Virus record (IMG/VR): IMGVR_UViG_3300026367_000088
Span: 1 to 36,044 of that record
Length of the DNA: 36,044 nucleotides
Origin: a virus
Strand: one strand, 5' to 3'
The notes below the pieces were generated by a model. That model saw only the letters and a list, made by a program, of their open reading frames with translations. It searched no databases and was not told the DNA's origin. A program made the position numbers and the translations under genes. Below, in pieces: positions 23,569-29,663 of the stretch. The first letter of the stretch is position 1, and each line of letters starts with the position of its first letter.

Positions 23569-24117
23569 TTAACCCAGCCCCAGTATTTCTTTTTTGATGG
23601 AATCAATCGCTTTTTGGCTCATGCCCTGGCTGGCCATAGATTTTTCAGCGGTGGCAGCGGCATCTTTGGCGGCTTCAGCACGGATGACTTTTTCGCGTTC
23701 TTCATTCATGTTGGCAGCGGATTCAAGACGCTGAACGGCCAGTGCCAATTGCGCGAGCATTTTAGGTGGTACCGGTTCTTCACCTTCAGACATGTGCATG
23801 GCGGTATCAAATGCCAGGGTACGGATGATTTCATTGACCAGCTTGCCGAGTTTACCCTGGGGCGCTGCGCCTAATTTACCGATCCACATATCAGCCATCT
23901 CACGGGACTGACGCAGCTTGGCACCGACTTCTTCCATCTTGATGGCATAACGATTAACGGCAGATTTGCTGACGCGCTCATCGATACCGGTGTGTTCCAG
24001 GATGGTATTAATTTGTGCAGTCGCATCCAGCTGGCTGATTCGTGGGTCACGCAGCAGCTCATGCAGCTGGTCTTTAATATCCGCTGGCAACAGCTCAATG
24101 GTGGATGGGCGTGGCAT
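23569..24117 (-). CDS. DUF3486 family protein, terminase small-subunit-like (Mu gp27)
   Basis: The 182-aa protein begins MPRPSTIELLPADIKDQLHELL and has the DUF3486 layout: an N-terminal HTH-like part, SKSAVNRYAIKMEEVGAKLRQSREMADMWIG, then a long C-terminal helix. It precedes gp28, where a DNA-recognising small terminase component would be. The start overlaps the preceding stop as TAATG. Confidence 0.85.
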   Translation of the reverse strand: MPRPSTIELLPADIKDQLHELLRDPRISQLDATAQINTILEHTGIDERVSKSAVNRYAIKMEEVGAKLRQSREMADMWIGKLGAAPQGKLGKLVNEIIRTLAFDTAMHMSEGEEPVPPKMLAQLALAVQRLESAANMNEEREKVIRAEAAKDAAATAEKSMASQGMSQKAIDSIKKEILGLG

Positions 24118-24362
24118 TATTCGGCAATCTCAAGCGTGATATGTACGGGGCGATCTGCCAGCTGTGCGCCGATGGTGAAAAAGAATCCTGCACTGACAAT
24201 CAGCCCGGCAAAAAGAATTGCTTTGAATATATCTTTAGGACCAGGCAACCAAGACTTAATCCGAATACCAATGATTGATAGTTGAAGCATGGCAATTTCA
24301 AAATGCTGACGTGTTGGGATCCATGAACGTACCAGGGTGATCAGTTTTTTATATTTGGTCAT
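24117..24362 (-). CDS. Small membrane protein (81 aa)
   Basis: ATG at 24362 overlaps the previous stop by ATGA, and its own stop overlaps gp27. A basic N-terminal half (TKYKKLITLVRSWIPTRQHF) is followed by one hydrophobic helix, about residues 46-66 (FKAILFAGLIVSAGFFFTIG). No family recognised. Its place in the lysis-packaging module could suit a lysis accessory, but nothing in the sequence shows that. Confidence 0.55.
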   Translation of the reverse strand: MTKYKKLITLVRSWIPTRQHFEIAMLQLSIIGIRIKSWLPGPKDIFKAILFAGLIVSAGFFFTIGAQLADRPVHITLEIAE

Positions 24363-24652
24363 GGTCTGGGCCTCGCGATTCCATCAATACGGCTACGGCC
24401 AAGTGCGACATCCACACCACGGCCCGTAATTCTGGCGATTAATAAACTGCCGATTTCGCTGACAGCGACGAGCTCTTGCTCTTCCAGCCAGCGCATTTCT
24501 GTCCGAACACGATCGCTGGACAGGTTATGACCGAGACTGGCCAGCACGGTCTGCAGCACATGCTCGTTGTGGCTGTAGTCCGGGTCCTGTTCGAGTACCT
24601 GCAAAATGGCCAGGCGCACGGCGTGTGTTACTAGCTGATTAAAATTAGTCAC
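24359..24652 (-). CDS. Mu gp26-like protein (VpaChn25_0724-type winged helix)
   Basis: The start is GTG at 24652, with GGAGGTAAAC just upstream and GTGA overlapping the DUF2730 stop. The 97-aa product matches the family pattern HAVRLAILQVLEQDPDYSHNEHVLQTVLASLGHNLSSDRVRTEMRWLEEQELV, a winged-helix-like domain commonly found between the lysis genes and terminase of Mu-like phages. Role unknown, perhaps DNA binding in packaging. Confidence 0.75.
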   Translation of the reverse strand: MTNFNQLVTHAVRLAILQVLEQDPDYSHNEHVLQTVLASLGHNLSSDRVRTEMRWLEEQELVAVSEIGSLLIARITGRGVDVALGRSRIDGIARPRP

Positions 24653-24975
24653 CGTTTACCTCCGCTGATCAAATACTCAGTTATTAAACTCAGTTGCGTC
24701 TTAATGCCATCTAAAGAACCCGTGACATTTTCCAGCTTGCCGTTTACTTCATTCACGCGGTTATAAAGATTGCCCATATCCGTATGGGTGGGTGCCGTTT
24801 TCCTATGGTCTTCTAATACGCTCACGGAAGTTTTTAAGCCGTTAACCTCTACTGATAATTCATCAATAGCCGCTTTATTGGCTTTGTGCCGAATGGTTAT
24901 CCAGGTATAAAGCGTGTTGGCCAGCAGGCACAGCAACACAATGATGTTCAGCCAGAGCTGTAACTCTTCTCCCAT
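24649..24975 (-). CDS. DUF2730 family membrane coiled-coil protein (Mu gp25-like)
   Basis: 108 aa with one N-terminal transmembrane segment (about 6-24, LWLNIIVLLCLLANTLYTW) and a long amphipathic coiled coil (about 30-100). This is the DUF2730 layout. The N-in helix plus periplasmic coil would be compatible with an inner-membrane spanin, but no overlapping Rz1-type lipoprotein is visible, so I do not call one. GGAGT precedes the ATG, which directly follows the DksA stop. Confidence 0.75.
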   Translation of the reverse strand: MGEELQLWLNIIVLLCLLANTLYTWITIRHKANKAAIDELSVEVNGLKTSVSVLEDHRKTAPTHTDMGNLYNRVNEVNGKLENVTGSLDGIKTQLSLITEYLISGGKR

Positions 24976-25206
24976 TTAACGTTTACTCCTTACATCCTTA
25001 AAGTTCTGGCAATCCACACAGCGAACAGACTCTGGTCTGAACTCTAATCGGCGTGAGTCAATCTGATGGCCACAATCCAGGCAGTATCGAATACCGTCGA
25101 CTTCATTTGGTGTTTCAGTTTCGCGACCTCTAAGCAGCTGATTCTGGATGGCACGTTCACGGTCTTCTTGTTCGCGTTCCTGTGCCCGGCCATACACATC
25201 CACCAT
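24976..25206 (-). CDS. TraR/DksA-type C4 zinc finger protein
   Basis: 76 aa with C42-LD-C45 and C63-VD-C66, giving the CxxC...CxxC zinc site of the DksA/TraR C-terminal domain, preceded by a charged helix (residues 6-28, EREQEDRERAIQNQL). There is no long coiled-coil tip as in full DksA, so it resembles phage TraR, which can bind the RNA polymerase secondary channel. It overlaps the holin stop as TAATG. A role in redirecting host transcription during late infection is inference. Confidence 0.85.
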   Translation of the reverse strand: MVDVYGRAQEREQEDRERAIQNQLLRGRETETPNEVDGIRYCLDCGHQIDSRRLEFRPESVRCVDCQNFKDVRSKR

Positions 25207-25775
25207 TATTTCGAGCCTGCTATGCGTTGTGCGACCGCACCGAGAATGCCGACCGGCAGTTCACGGCCAGCCGCCACGGCTTTGTCTTCTGAGCGTTTAT
25301 TGACGTAGACGCCCAGCACTGAGAGAGCCACGGACCACATGACAGAGAGTTCGCTGAGTGCGGAAATAACGGTGGCCGATTGTTCTGGCCGGAAGATGAT
25401 GATGTAACTAAGCGCCATCATTTGGATGAACCAGCTGATTGCCACGGCATAGCCAAAATAAGGACGCCAGCGTCTGACCACCACGTCATTGCTTTGCGCT
25501 TCTACCCGCATGGTGGCGTTGATGGTTTCCAACCGTTTCAGGTCAGATTCCATTTCAGCGATGATGAGTTGATTGACTTCTTTCTGAAGCTGCAGCTGCA
25601 GCTCCGGGTTCAGTTTAATTTGCTGCAGAGCTTCTGACGGGTCGTCTTTGCCGGTGACGGTGTTAGCGACCTGGACCACTTTTTCAGCGACATCGGCGGC
25701 TTTATCGCCCATCAACATGCGGGTGAGCCCAGGCACAAATTGCGCGAGTGCCAGCGCGATACTAATCGGTTCCAT
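25206..25775 (-). CDS. Holin, GTA/3TM family (189 aa)
   Basis: An N-terminal hydrophobic/amphipathic helix (residues 3-22), a charged coil (45-95), and two strong membrane segments, about 107-128 (FGYAVAISWFIQMMALSYII) and 138-158 (WSVALSVLGVYV), joined by a short loop. Patterns RRWRPYFGYAVAISW and VYVNKRSEDK are characteristic of the 3TM holin group next to GH108 endolysins. The gene begins inside the 3' end of the endolysin gene, a typical lysis cassette. Confidence 0.85.
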   Translation of the reverse strand: MEPISIALALAQFVPGLTRMLMGDKAADVAEKVVQVANTVTGKDDPSEALQQIKLNPELQLQLQKEVNQLIIAEMESDLKRLETINATMRVEAQSNDVVVRRWRPYFGYAVAISWFIQMMALSYIIIFRPEQSATVISALSELSVMWSVALSVLGVYVNKRSEDKAVAAGRELPVGILGAVAQRIAGSK

Positions 25776-26304
25776 GGATTACCTCAGTGAGAATGAATTG
25801 TTGAAGGGAAAACAAACGACGCATCCAACCCAAAATAAAGCGCTCCTGGCTTGGGTTATCCACGACTAGATCATGATAGAAATCGGCTCGGTAACTTAAA
25901 CACCAGGTGATTGTTTCTACGGTGTGTTCAAGGTTTTGAGAAAACTGCTTGGCAGCTGCTCTGGTTTGAGGGCCAAGGATGCCATCTGGCGTGGCACGTA
26001 AAGCTTGTTGCAGAAACTTTATAGCTGTTTTTGGTCGATGGTTGACCAGGGCATCAAACAGAAAGCAGGCATAGGCAATAGGAAGCTGATCAAGTTTATT
26101 GGCCAGCCAGTAATCACGGTGATAGAGATAGATGGCTTCATCCATCGTGAGCTTGATGATATTCAGCTGAGGATATTGACGTTTACTGATGCCGTAGTTG
26201 GTTTCACCGCCATTGTCGGTCGGGTCATCTACATAGCCGCCTTCGACCTTTAGCAGATGATTGACGGCAGTCAGAAAGACTTGGGAATAGTTTTGTTCAT
26301 TCAT
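25762..26304 (-). CDS. Endolysin, GH108 N-acetylmuramidase with PG-binding end
   Basis: The 180-aa enzyme has the GH108 motif E-G-G-Y at 21-24 (E21 the catalytic acid), then DPTDNGGETNYGIS (28-40). The C-terminal region carries GILGPQTRAAAK, as in PG_binding_3. No signal or SAR segment is visible, so it needs the holin. ATG 26304 has no clear Shine-Dalgarno. It is the first gene after the terminator at 26332-26360, and only 27 bp separate them, so its message must come through the terminator or from a promoter overlapping it. Confidence 0.92.
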   Translation of the reverse strand: MNEQNYSQVFLTAVNHLLKVEGGYVDDPTDNGGETNYGISKRQYPQLNIIKLTMDEAIYLYHRDYWLANKLDQLPIAYACFLFDALVNHRPKTAIKFLQQALRATPDGILGPQTRAAAKQFSQNLEHTVETITWCLSYRADFYHDLVVDNPSQERFILGWMRRLFSLQQFILTEVIHGTD

Positions 26305-26331
26305 GGCGCTATGATGCGTATGGCCACAAAC

Positions 26332-26360
26332 AAAAACGCCCTGAAATGTTTCAGGGCGTT
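26332..26360 (-). terminator. Rho-independent terminator between immunity module and lysis genes
   Basis: AACGCCCTGAAA pairs with TTTCAGGGCGTT (12 bp) around a two-base loop and is followed on the minus strand by TTTTTG. It ends the transcript of the BRO-type and 57-aa genes and isolates it from the endolysin operon. The flanking 106-bp gap (26305-26410) has no gene. Confidence 0.88.
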
Positions 26361-26410
26361 GGTTAAGTGATTGTTATTTAGTAAATCATGGTTGTTTCAG
26401 ATTATCAATC

Positions 26411-26584
26411 CTACTGATATTCGACTGATAGTTTAGTGACACTGCTCAGCCGTTCATTGAGCACATAGAGAATATTCGCTACATCTTCGCTGCTGCAACT
26501 GCGGGCTTCGCTGGCCAGACTGCTCAGGCCCATGTACGCGGCATTGAGTGATTGCAGCTCATCGGTTAATTCAAGCCGGCTCAT
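26411..26584 (-). CDS. Small hypothetical protein (57 aa) coupled to the antirepressor-like gene
   Basis: The true start is ATG 26584 (MSRLELTDELQSLNAAYMGL); a much longer open frame on the same side runs through the antirepressor gene and is a shadow. The ATG overlaps the TGA of the shifted antirepressor frame (CGATGAG), so the pair was once or still is translationally coupled. The protein is a helical, serine/leucine-rich two-helix unit with one conserved-looking cysteine. Function unknown; perhaps a cofactor of the antirepressor. Confidence 0.6.
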   Translation of the reverse strand: MSRLELTDELQSLNAAYMGLSSLASEARSCSSEDVANILYVLNERLSSVTKLSVEYQ

Positions 26585-27056
26585 CGTGTCACCCTCAAGG
26601 CTTTGCGAAGATACCCGCCCACCGATGATGGGTTGCGCCCCAGCAGTCTGCCGATTTCGCCGTTGTTTTTGCCCTGGGCATGCAGGGCAATGATTTGCTG
26701 GCTGGTTTATCCGCTTGTGGCTGTTGATGGGTTTCGAGTACATCGAGCACCCACTGACGAAACTGCTTGGCGCGCTCGGTTTGTGCCCACATGGCCAGCA
26801 TCCAGGCACCGCGTGAGCTAAAGATTCGGACTTGTCTCTGCTTTCCATCAACCGTACCCATATCGACTACGGTTGTCATTTTCTCTGTGAATTCATCGGC
26901 ATGACGATTATAAAGCTTATTAGCACCGATTCTGGCGTGCTTTAAACCAATAGCTAAACCGATCTGTTCGCCGGTGAGCCAGGCCTGTTGATGATGGTCG
27001 ATTACTTCAATGGGATAGCCATTAAAACTGGCGAGATGAGTAGAGATATTAGACAT
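26581..27056 (-). pseudogene. BRO-N family antirepressor-like protein, frameshifted near its C-terminus
   Basis: ATG 27056 with AAAAGGAGA upstream. Residues 1-110 form a BRO-N-like domain (FNGYPIEVIDHHQQAWLTGE, VRIFSSRGAWMLAMWAQTER, FRQWVLDVLETH). As sequenced the frame ends at 26595 (153 aa) in a low-complexity tail. In the -1 frame the same DNA encodes SQQIIALHAQGKNNGEIGRL followed by LGRNPSSVGGYLRKAL, a typical helix-turn-helix, and stops exactly as ATGA with the next gene. A single-base change between about 26681 and 26706 therefore disrupted a BRO-N/HTH protein, unless the base is a sequencing error or recoding occurs. Such proteins act as prophage antirepressors. Confidence 0.75.
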
Positions 27057-27082
27057 TGCTGTCTCCTTTTGATTTCTTTGAA

Positions 27083-27169
27083 TTAACCCTTATTCCGTAA
27101 GGGTGCCGGGAGGTTCAAAACGGCCAAAAGTAACCGCGGATTTATTTCCCCGAAGGGTATTGTATTCAT
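27083..27169 (-). CDS. Leader ORF (28 aa) in the antirepressor message, icd-like
   Basis: ATG 27169 follows GGGAGGGG at very short spacing. The peptide begins MNTIPFGEINPR and stops at 27083, 26 bases before the antirepressor start. It spans both sequences complementary to the upstream C4-type RNA. This is the arrangement in phages P1 and P7, where C4 pairs near the start of the small icd frame and so blocks translation of ant. Real translation here is inferred from position and the purine-rich site. Confidence 0.5.
   Translation of the reverse strand: MNTIPFGEINPRLLLAVLNLPAPLRNKG
27111..27154 (-). promoter_or_regulatory. Antisense target sites in the leader of the antirepressor mRNA
   Basis: On the minus-strand RNA, CUUUUGGCCGUUUUGAACCU (27130-27111) pairs with the first loop region of the C4-type RNA (27266-27247), with 2 + 1 mismatches over 20 nt. 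UUCGGGG (27154-27148) pairs perfectly over seven bases with CCCCGAA in its second loop. Both sites are inside the leader ORF. Confidence 0.65.
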
Positions 27170-27212
27170 CCCCTCCCGACTTAACGGGGTTGCGTGCCCG
27201 GAAACCGGGCAC

Positions 27213-27270
27213 AAAAAAACCAACACTTTCGGGGCTGGACATTCCGCTTTTGGAGGTTTTGAAGCCTCAG
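27213..27270 (-). ncRNA. C4-type antisense RNA
   Basis: Downstream of the promoter the transcript folds into two hairpins. GAGG-CUUCAAAA-CCUC (27268-27253) shows an eight-base loop with the first antisense seed. CCAGC-CCCGAAAGU-GUUGG shows the second seed and is followed by seven U (27219-27213), so it may also terminate. Both loops complement the leader of the BRO-type gene. This is the layout of C4 RNA, the immunity antisense RNA of P1/P7 found in front of many prophage antirepressor genes. A further strong hairpin (27212-27194, GUGCCCGG/CCGGGCAC) separates it from the leader ORF. Confidence 0.72.
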
Positions 27271-27276
27271 ACGCGG

Positions 27277-27306
27277 ATACTACGCCCCGATTGTTTTGTT
27301 TGTCAA
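27277..27306 (-). promoter_or_regulatory. Sigma-70-type promoter for the C4/antirepressor transcript
   Basis: TTGACA (27306-27301) is a perfect -35 box, 18 bp from TAGTAT (27282-27277). It begins right after the lipoprotein stop. Start of transcription would be near 27270, just before the first C4 hairpin. Because it is close to consensus it would be active in the lysogen, as expected for C4. Confidence 0.75.
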
Positions 27307-27768
27307 TTATCTGAGATTGGCTGTGTAGTCCGCGCCAGATGGCATTAAGTAGCTGTTTTCAGGTAAGAACATATTCTTATCTGCACACACTGAAGCACAG
27401 GCATGCTTGGGTACTCCAATTGTTTTATTGTGATCGTAAATTCGGAAATGGCAATGATGTCCCCAAGCCTTATAGCTATTAGGGATCCTTTTCGGATCAT
27501 CACTAACAGCATATGAGATAGTTACCCAAGCTTCTTTATCATCCATGAATGGCTCAAGGTAATCTCTCATCTCAGAAAACGTTAGATCATCTTGGTATCT
27601 ATTTAAACCCGGGCATTGTGCTAAAAAGGCATCCCAGTTTTCAGTAACTAGTATTTTCACTTCTTCACTTTGATTACTCATATCTGGTATGGATAAAGGC
27701 TGTTTTTCTGCTTCAGCAGAACATCCCGCTAATAGAATTAAAGCAATAGTCGATAGTAAGAATTTCAT
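27307..27768 (-). CDS. Small lipoprotein (153 aa), possible lysogenic-conversion gene
   Basis: The start is ATG 27768, with TAAGGAAATAATA just upstream; a longer frame to 27810 overlaps mor. Residues 1-16 are a type II signal (MKFLLSTIALILLAGC) with lipobox LAGC and C16 as the lipidated residue. The mature part has five more cysteines (LAQC, HHCHF, KHACASVCADK), perhaps disulphides in the periplasm. It is 13 nt after mor, so it may share that transcript. No family recognised. Cell-surface lipoproteins of prophages often block superinfection, but that is inference. Its flat codon pattern hints at foreign origin. Confidence 0.8.
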   Translation of the reverse strand: MKFLLSTIALILLAGCSAEAEKQPLSIPDMSNQSEEVKILVTENWDAFLAQCPGLNRYQDDLTFSEMRDYLEPFMDDKEAWVTISYAVSDDPKRIPNSYKAWGHHCHFRIYDHNKTIGVPKHACASVCADKNMFLPENSYLMPSGADYTANLR

Positions 27769-27781
27769 TATTATTTCCTTA

Positions 27782-28150
27782 TTAGAACAGCTTGGCTTGC
27801 CGATCATCATCCTGACTGACCGATAGGCGATTATAAACAGCTCGTTCGGTGATGCCTAACTGACGAGCAATTTCCGCCCTGGTGAGACCTGCCTCATCCA
27901 GTCGTTTGGTTTCTTCCACAGCCAGCCGATCCAGTTGCGCCTGCAGTTTGGGGATGGCCAGTTTTTCATTGCGGAAGGTATGGGTAAACTCTTTGTATTG
28001 TTCTGGCGTTAAGATTTGCTTTAAGTCGCCACGTCCAGGCACCCGGATTACGACACCACCATAGTGTTTGACCAGACGCATCAGGCCATCTAAGCCGATG
28101 ACCTCCGCTATCTCGCGTGCTACTGGGGGCAAGTAATCCGGCAGATTCAT
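27782..28150 (-). CDS. mor: Mor-family middle transcription activator
   Basis: 122 aa, the size of Mu Mor (129). The N-terminal dimerisation part (EIAEVIGLDGLMRLVKHYGG, about 13-32) is followed by the C-terminal HTH LTRAEIARQLGITERAVYNRL (89-109). Mor/C proteins bind as dimers and recruit RNA polymerase to middle and late promoters. It is the last regulatory gene of the early operon, and its ATG overlaps the upstream stop (ATGA). No second member (C protein) is present, so this protein may drive the late genes itself. Confidence 0.9.
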   Translation of the reverse strand: MNLPDYLPPVAREIAEVIGLDGLMRLVKHYGGVVIRVPGRGDLKQILTPEQYKEFTHTFRNEKLAIPKLQAQLDRLAVEETKRLDEAGLTRAEIARQLGITERAVYNRLSVSQDDDRQAKLF

Positions 28151-28872
28151 TGTCGTGGCACCAGGCTTAAAACGTCTTTAATGTTTGGCCAGCGCTTGGT
28201 GGTTTCGGCAGTTTCCATAAACGCCCGGTGCAATCTTCCTGCACCTCGGAAAGGATGATCGCGTTGCCATTCACGCTTTGGCCACAGTTCATTCAGAAAG
28301 CGTTCGATGACCAGGTTCATTGTGTCAAACGCGGGCACATTCTCCAGCCCCATAATCATCATTTCTGCCATGGCGCCGCAGACCGTTCGGGTGAACCATT
28401 CATCCACTTCGGGTGGTGATGGATACTGTTTCAGCATGTCTATGGCCATCGCTGCTTTGGATTGATTGCGGCCACCGGTAACCGGCATTTGTGAAGCGTT
28501 TAAAGCTGGTTTAATAACCGGTAAATAGGTGACGGTTTCAAAGACGCGCTTTAAATAATTGTGATTGGTGAGTGGTTTGAAACTGCCTTCATCCTGTTTA
28601 ACTCGCATGGCCTGCAGCGTTTCAGCCATAGCATTGGCCAGTCGTGGTTTGTCATCACTAATGGCCAGTACTTCATTGGCTAATTTTAACGCACGGTCAA
28701 TTGGCAGGTCGCGTTTACTGCTGCGAAACAATGCCATGTAATTGACCAACACACGGCCAAAGTCTTCAGATACTTCAACCAATAAGCCGAGTAAATCACT
28801 GGTGGATTTATCCTGGACGATCGCTTCGAGTGAAATGCGGCTGTGACATGATGGGCATCTACTGAGCTGCAT
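28147..28872 (-). CDS. Hypothetical early protein with N-terminal CxxC (241 aa)
   Basis: ATG 28872; the start overlaps GemA by 14 nt. C6-PS-C9 at the N-terminus resembles half of a zinc ribbon. The rest is helical, with YMALFRSSKRDLPIDRALKLANEVL (about 46-69) and NHNYLKRVFETVTYLPV. The layout recurs in early regions of Mu-like phages just before mor, but its function is unknown to me. A replication or host-takeover role is possible by position only. Confidence 0.65.
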   Translation of the reverse strand: MQLSRCPSCHSRISLEAIVQDKSTSDLLGLLVEVSEDFGRVLVNYMALFRSSKRDLPIDRALKLANEVLAISDDKPRLANAMAETLQAMRVKQDEGSFKPLTNHNYLKRVFETVTYLPVIKPALNASQMPVTGGRNQSKAAMAIDMLKQYPSPPEVDEWFTRTVCGAMAEMMIMGLENVPAFDTMNLVIERFLNELWPKREWQRDHPFRGAGRLHRAFMETAETTKRWPNIKDVLSLVPRQ

Positions 28873-29461
28873 TCATGAACTCCATTTTTTCATGTAGATG
28901 CTTATACACCGCATCGAGCAAAGGCACATCCCGCTGCCACTTATCAGCGTTCTTTCTTCCAGCTATCAGTTTTTCGACGTAGTCTTCATGCAGATTCATG
29001 GCATTCAGGCAGTACTCGATGCCGCTGAGTAAGCTGCGCTTTTTCTGTTCTTTTTGCAGGGCGGCGATGATGCCTTCAAAGTGCTCGCGCTTGTTGACCC
29101 ACTCTAACCTGACCATGCCAGGCTGACCGGTTCGCTCACCTTTGCCACCTGTTAAACGCCAGGCTATGGCTTCGGCATACTGCCAACTGAGCTGCATATC
29201 AGAGAGCATCGCTTCAATCTTGGCCATATACGGGCTGCGATTAAACGGCACCCGGCCAGCGCGTTTGGGTGGCTTGACGGTGATAGCTTTGGCCGCTTTG
29301 AGCAGCTTGACCAGCTTTTCCAGTTCCTCATTGCTCATCTTGCTGCAGGAGGCTTTGCCGGTGTGCTGCTGTTGCCAAGCACGGCGGGCATCGTCGTCTT
29401 TGGAGAACAGCTTGCCCGCACCGATGTGGACTAATTGAATGAGTTTTTGTCTGTTGGCCAT
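28859..29461 (-). CDS. GemA-family regulatory protein (DUF1018, Mu gp16-like)
   Basis: 200 aa with the family start MANRQKLIQLVHIGAGKLF, DDARRAWQQQHTGKASCSKM, ELEKLVKLLKA and a C-terminal MARVRLEWV-like region (GMVRLEWVNKREHFEGI). GemA of Mu alters host DNA gyrase and gene expression early in infection. The start overlaps the previous stop by one base (TAATG). Confidence 0.88.
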   Translation of the reverse strand: MANRQKLIQLVHIGAGKLFSKDDDARRAWQQQHTGKASCSKMSNEELEKLVKLLKAAKAITVKPPKRAGRVPFNRSPYMAKIEAMLSDMQLSWQYAEAIAWRLTGGKGERTGQPGMVRLEWVNKREHFEGIIAALQKEQKKRSLLSGIEYCLNAMNLHEDYVEKLIAGRKNADKWQRDVPLLDAVYKHLHEKMEFMNAAQ

Positions 29462-29655
29462 TACTTATAGTCCTTAACCGAGCCCCAAGACCAGGCTACA
29501 GATTCATAACCACAGGTTTTGCATCGGATGATATGAATATTGTCCGGCGTTTCGTATTGGGCTGTACTAAAGTCATGGCCGGAAATTAGCCGACGCTTAT
29601 TCAATGAATACACAATTAACCGCATTAGGCATATTGGATTACGAAGCTCATTCAT
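29461..29655 (-). CDS. Small protein with CxxC motif (64 aa)
   Basis: ATG 29655 (MNELRNPICLMRLI) or the adjacent GTG at 29658 can serve as start; TAGGTC is upstream. IIRCKTCGYESVAW near the C-terminus provides a single CxxC, as in rubredoxin-like knuckles. One more cysteine lies near the N-terminus. It resembles small phage zinc-ribbon proteins, but two further ligands are not visible. Gene context (between DUF3164 and GemA) is early. Confidence 0.6.
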   Translation of the reverse strand: MNELRNPICLMRLIVYSLNKRRLISGHDFSTAQYETPDNIHIIRCKTCGYESVAWSWGSVKDYK

Positions 29656-29663
29656 CACTGGAC

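Noticed and set aside
24649-24975. DUF2730 gene as Rz-type spanin
   Set aside because: Topology fits, but no lipoprotein (Rz1) frame lies within or next to it, so the call is not supported.
26681-26720. Programmed -1 frameshift in the antirepressor gene
   Set aside because: No slippery heptamer or stimulatory hairpin is evident; a simple indel or sequencing error explains it as well.
26411-26851. Long open frame of 146 codons ending with the 57-aa gene
   Set aside because: Its first part is the shadow of the BRO-type gene. The -1 frame of that gene makes a good HTH, and ATG 26584 is a clean coupled start, so only the last 57 codons are called.
27194-27212. Hairpin GTGCCCGG-AAA-CCGGGCAC followed by A7 on the plus strand as a terminator
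   Set aside because: On the plus strand it is followed by A rather than T, and on the minus strand the T run comes before the stem. It is better viewed as part of the C4/leader RNA structure.
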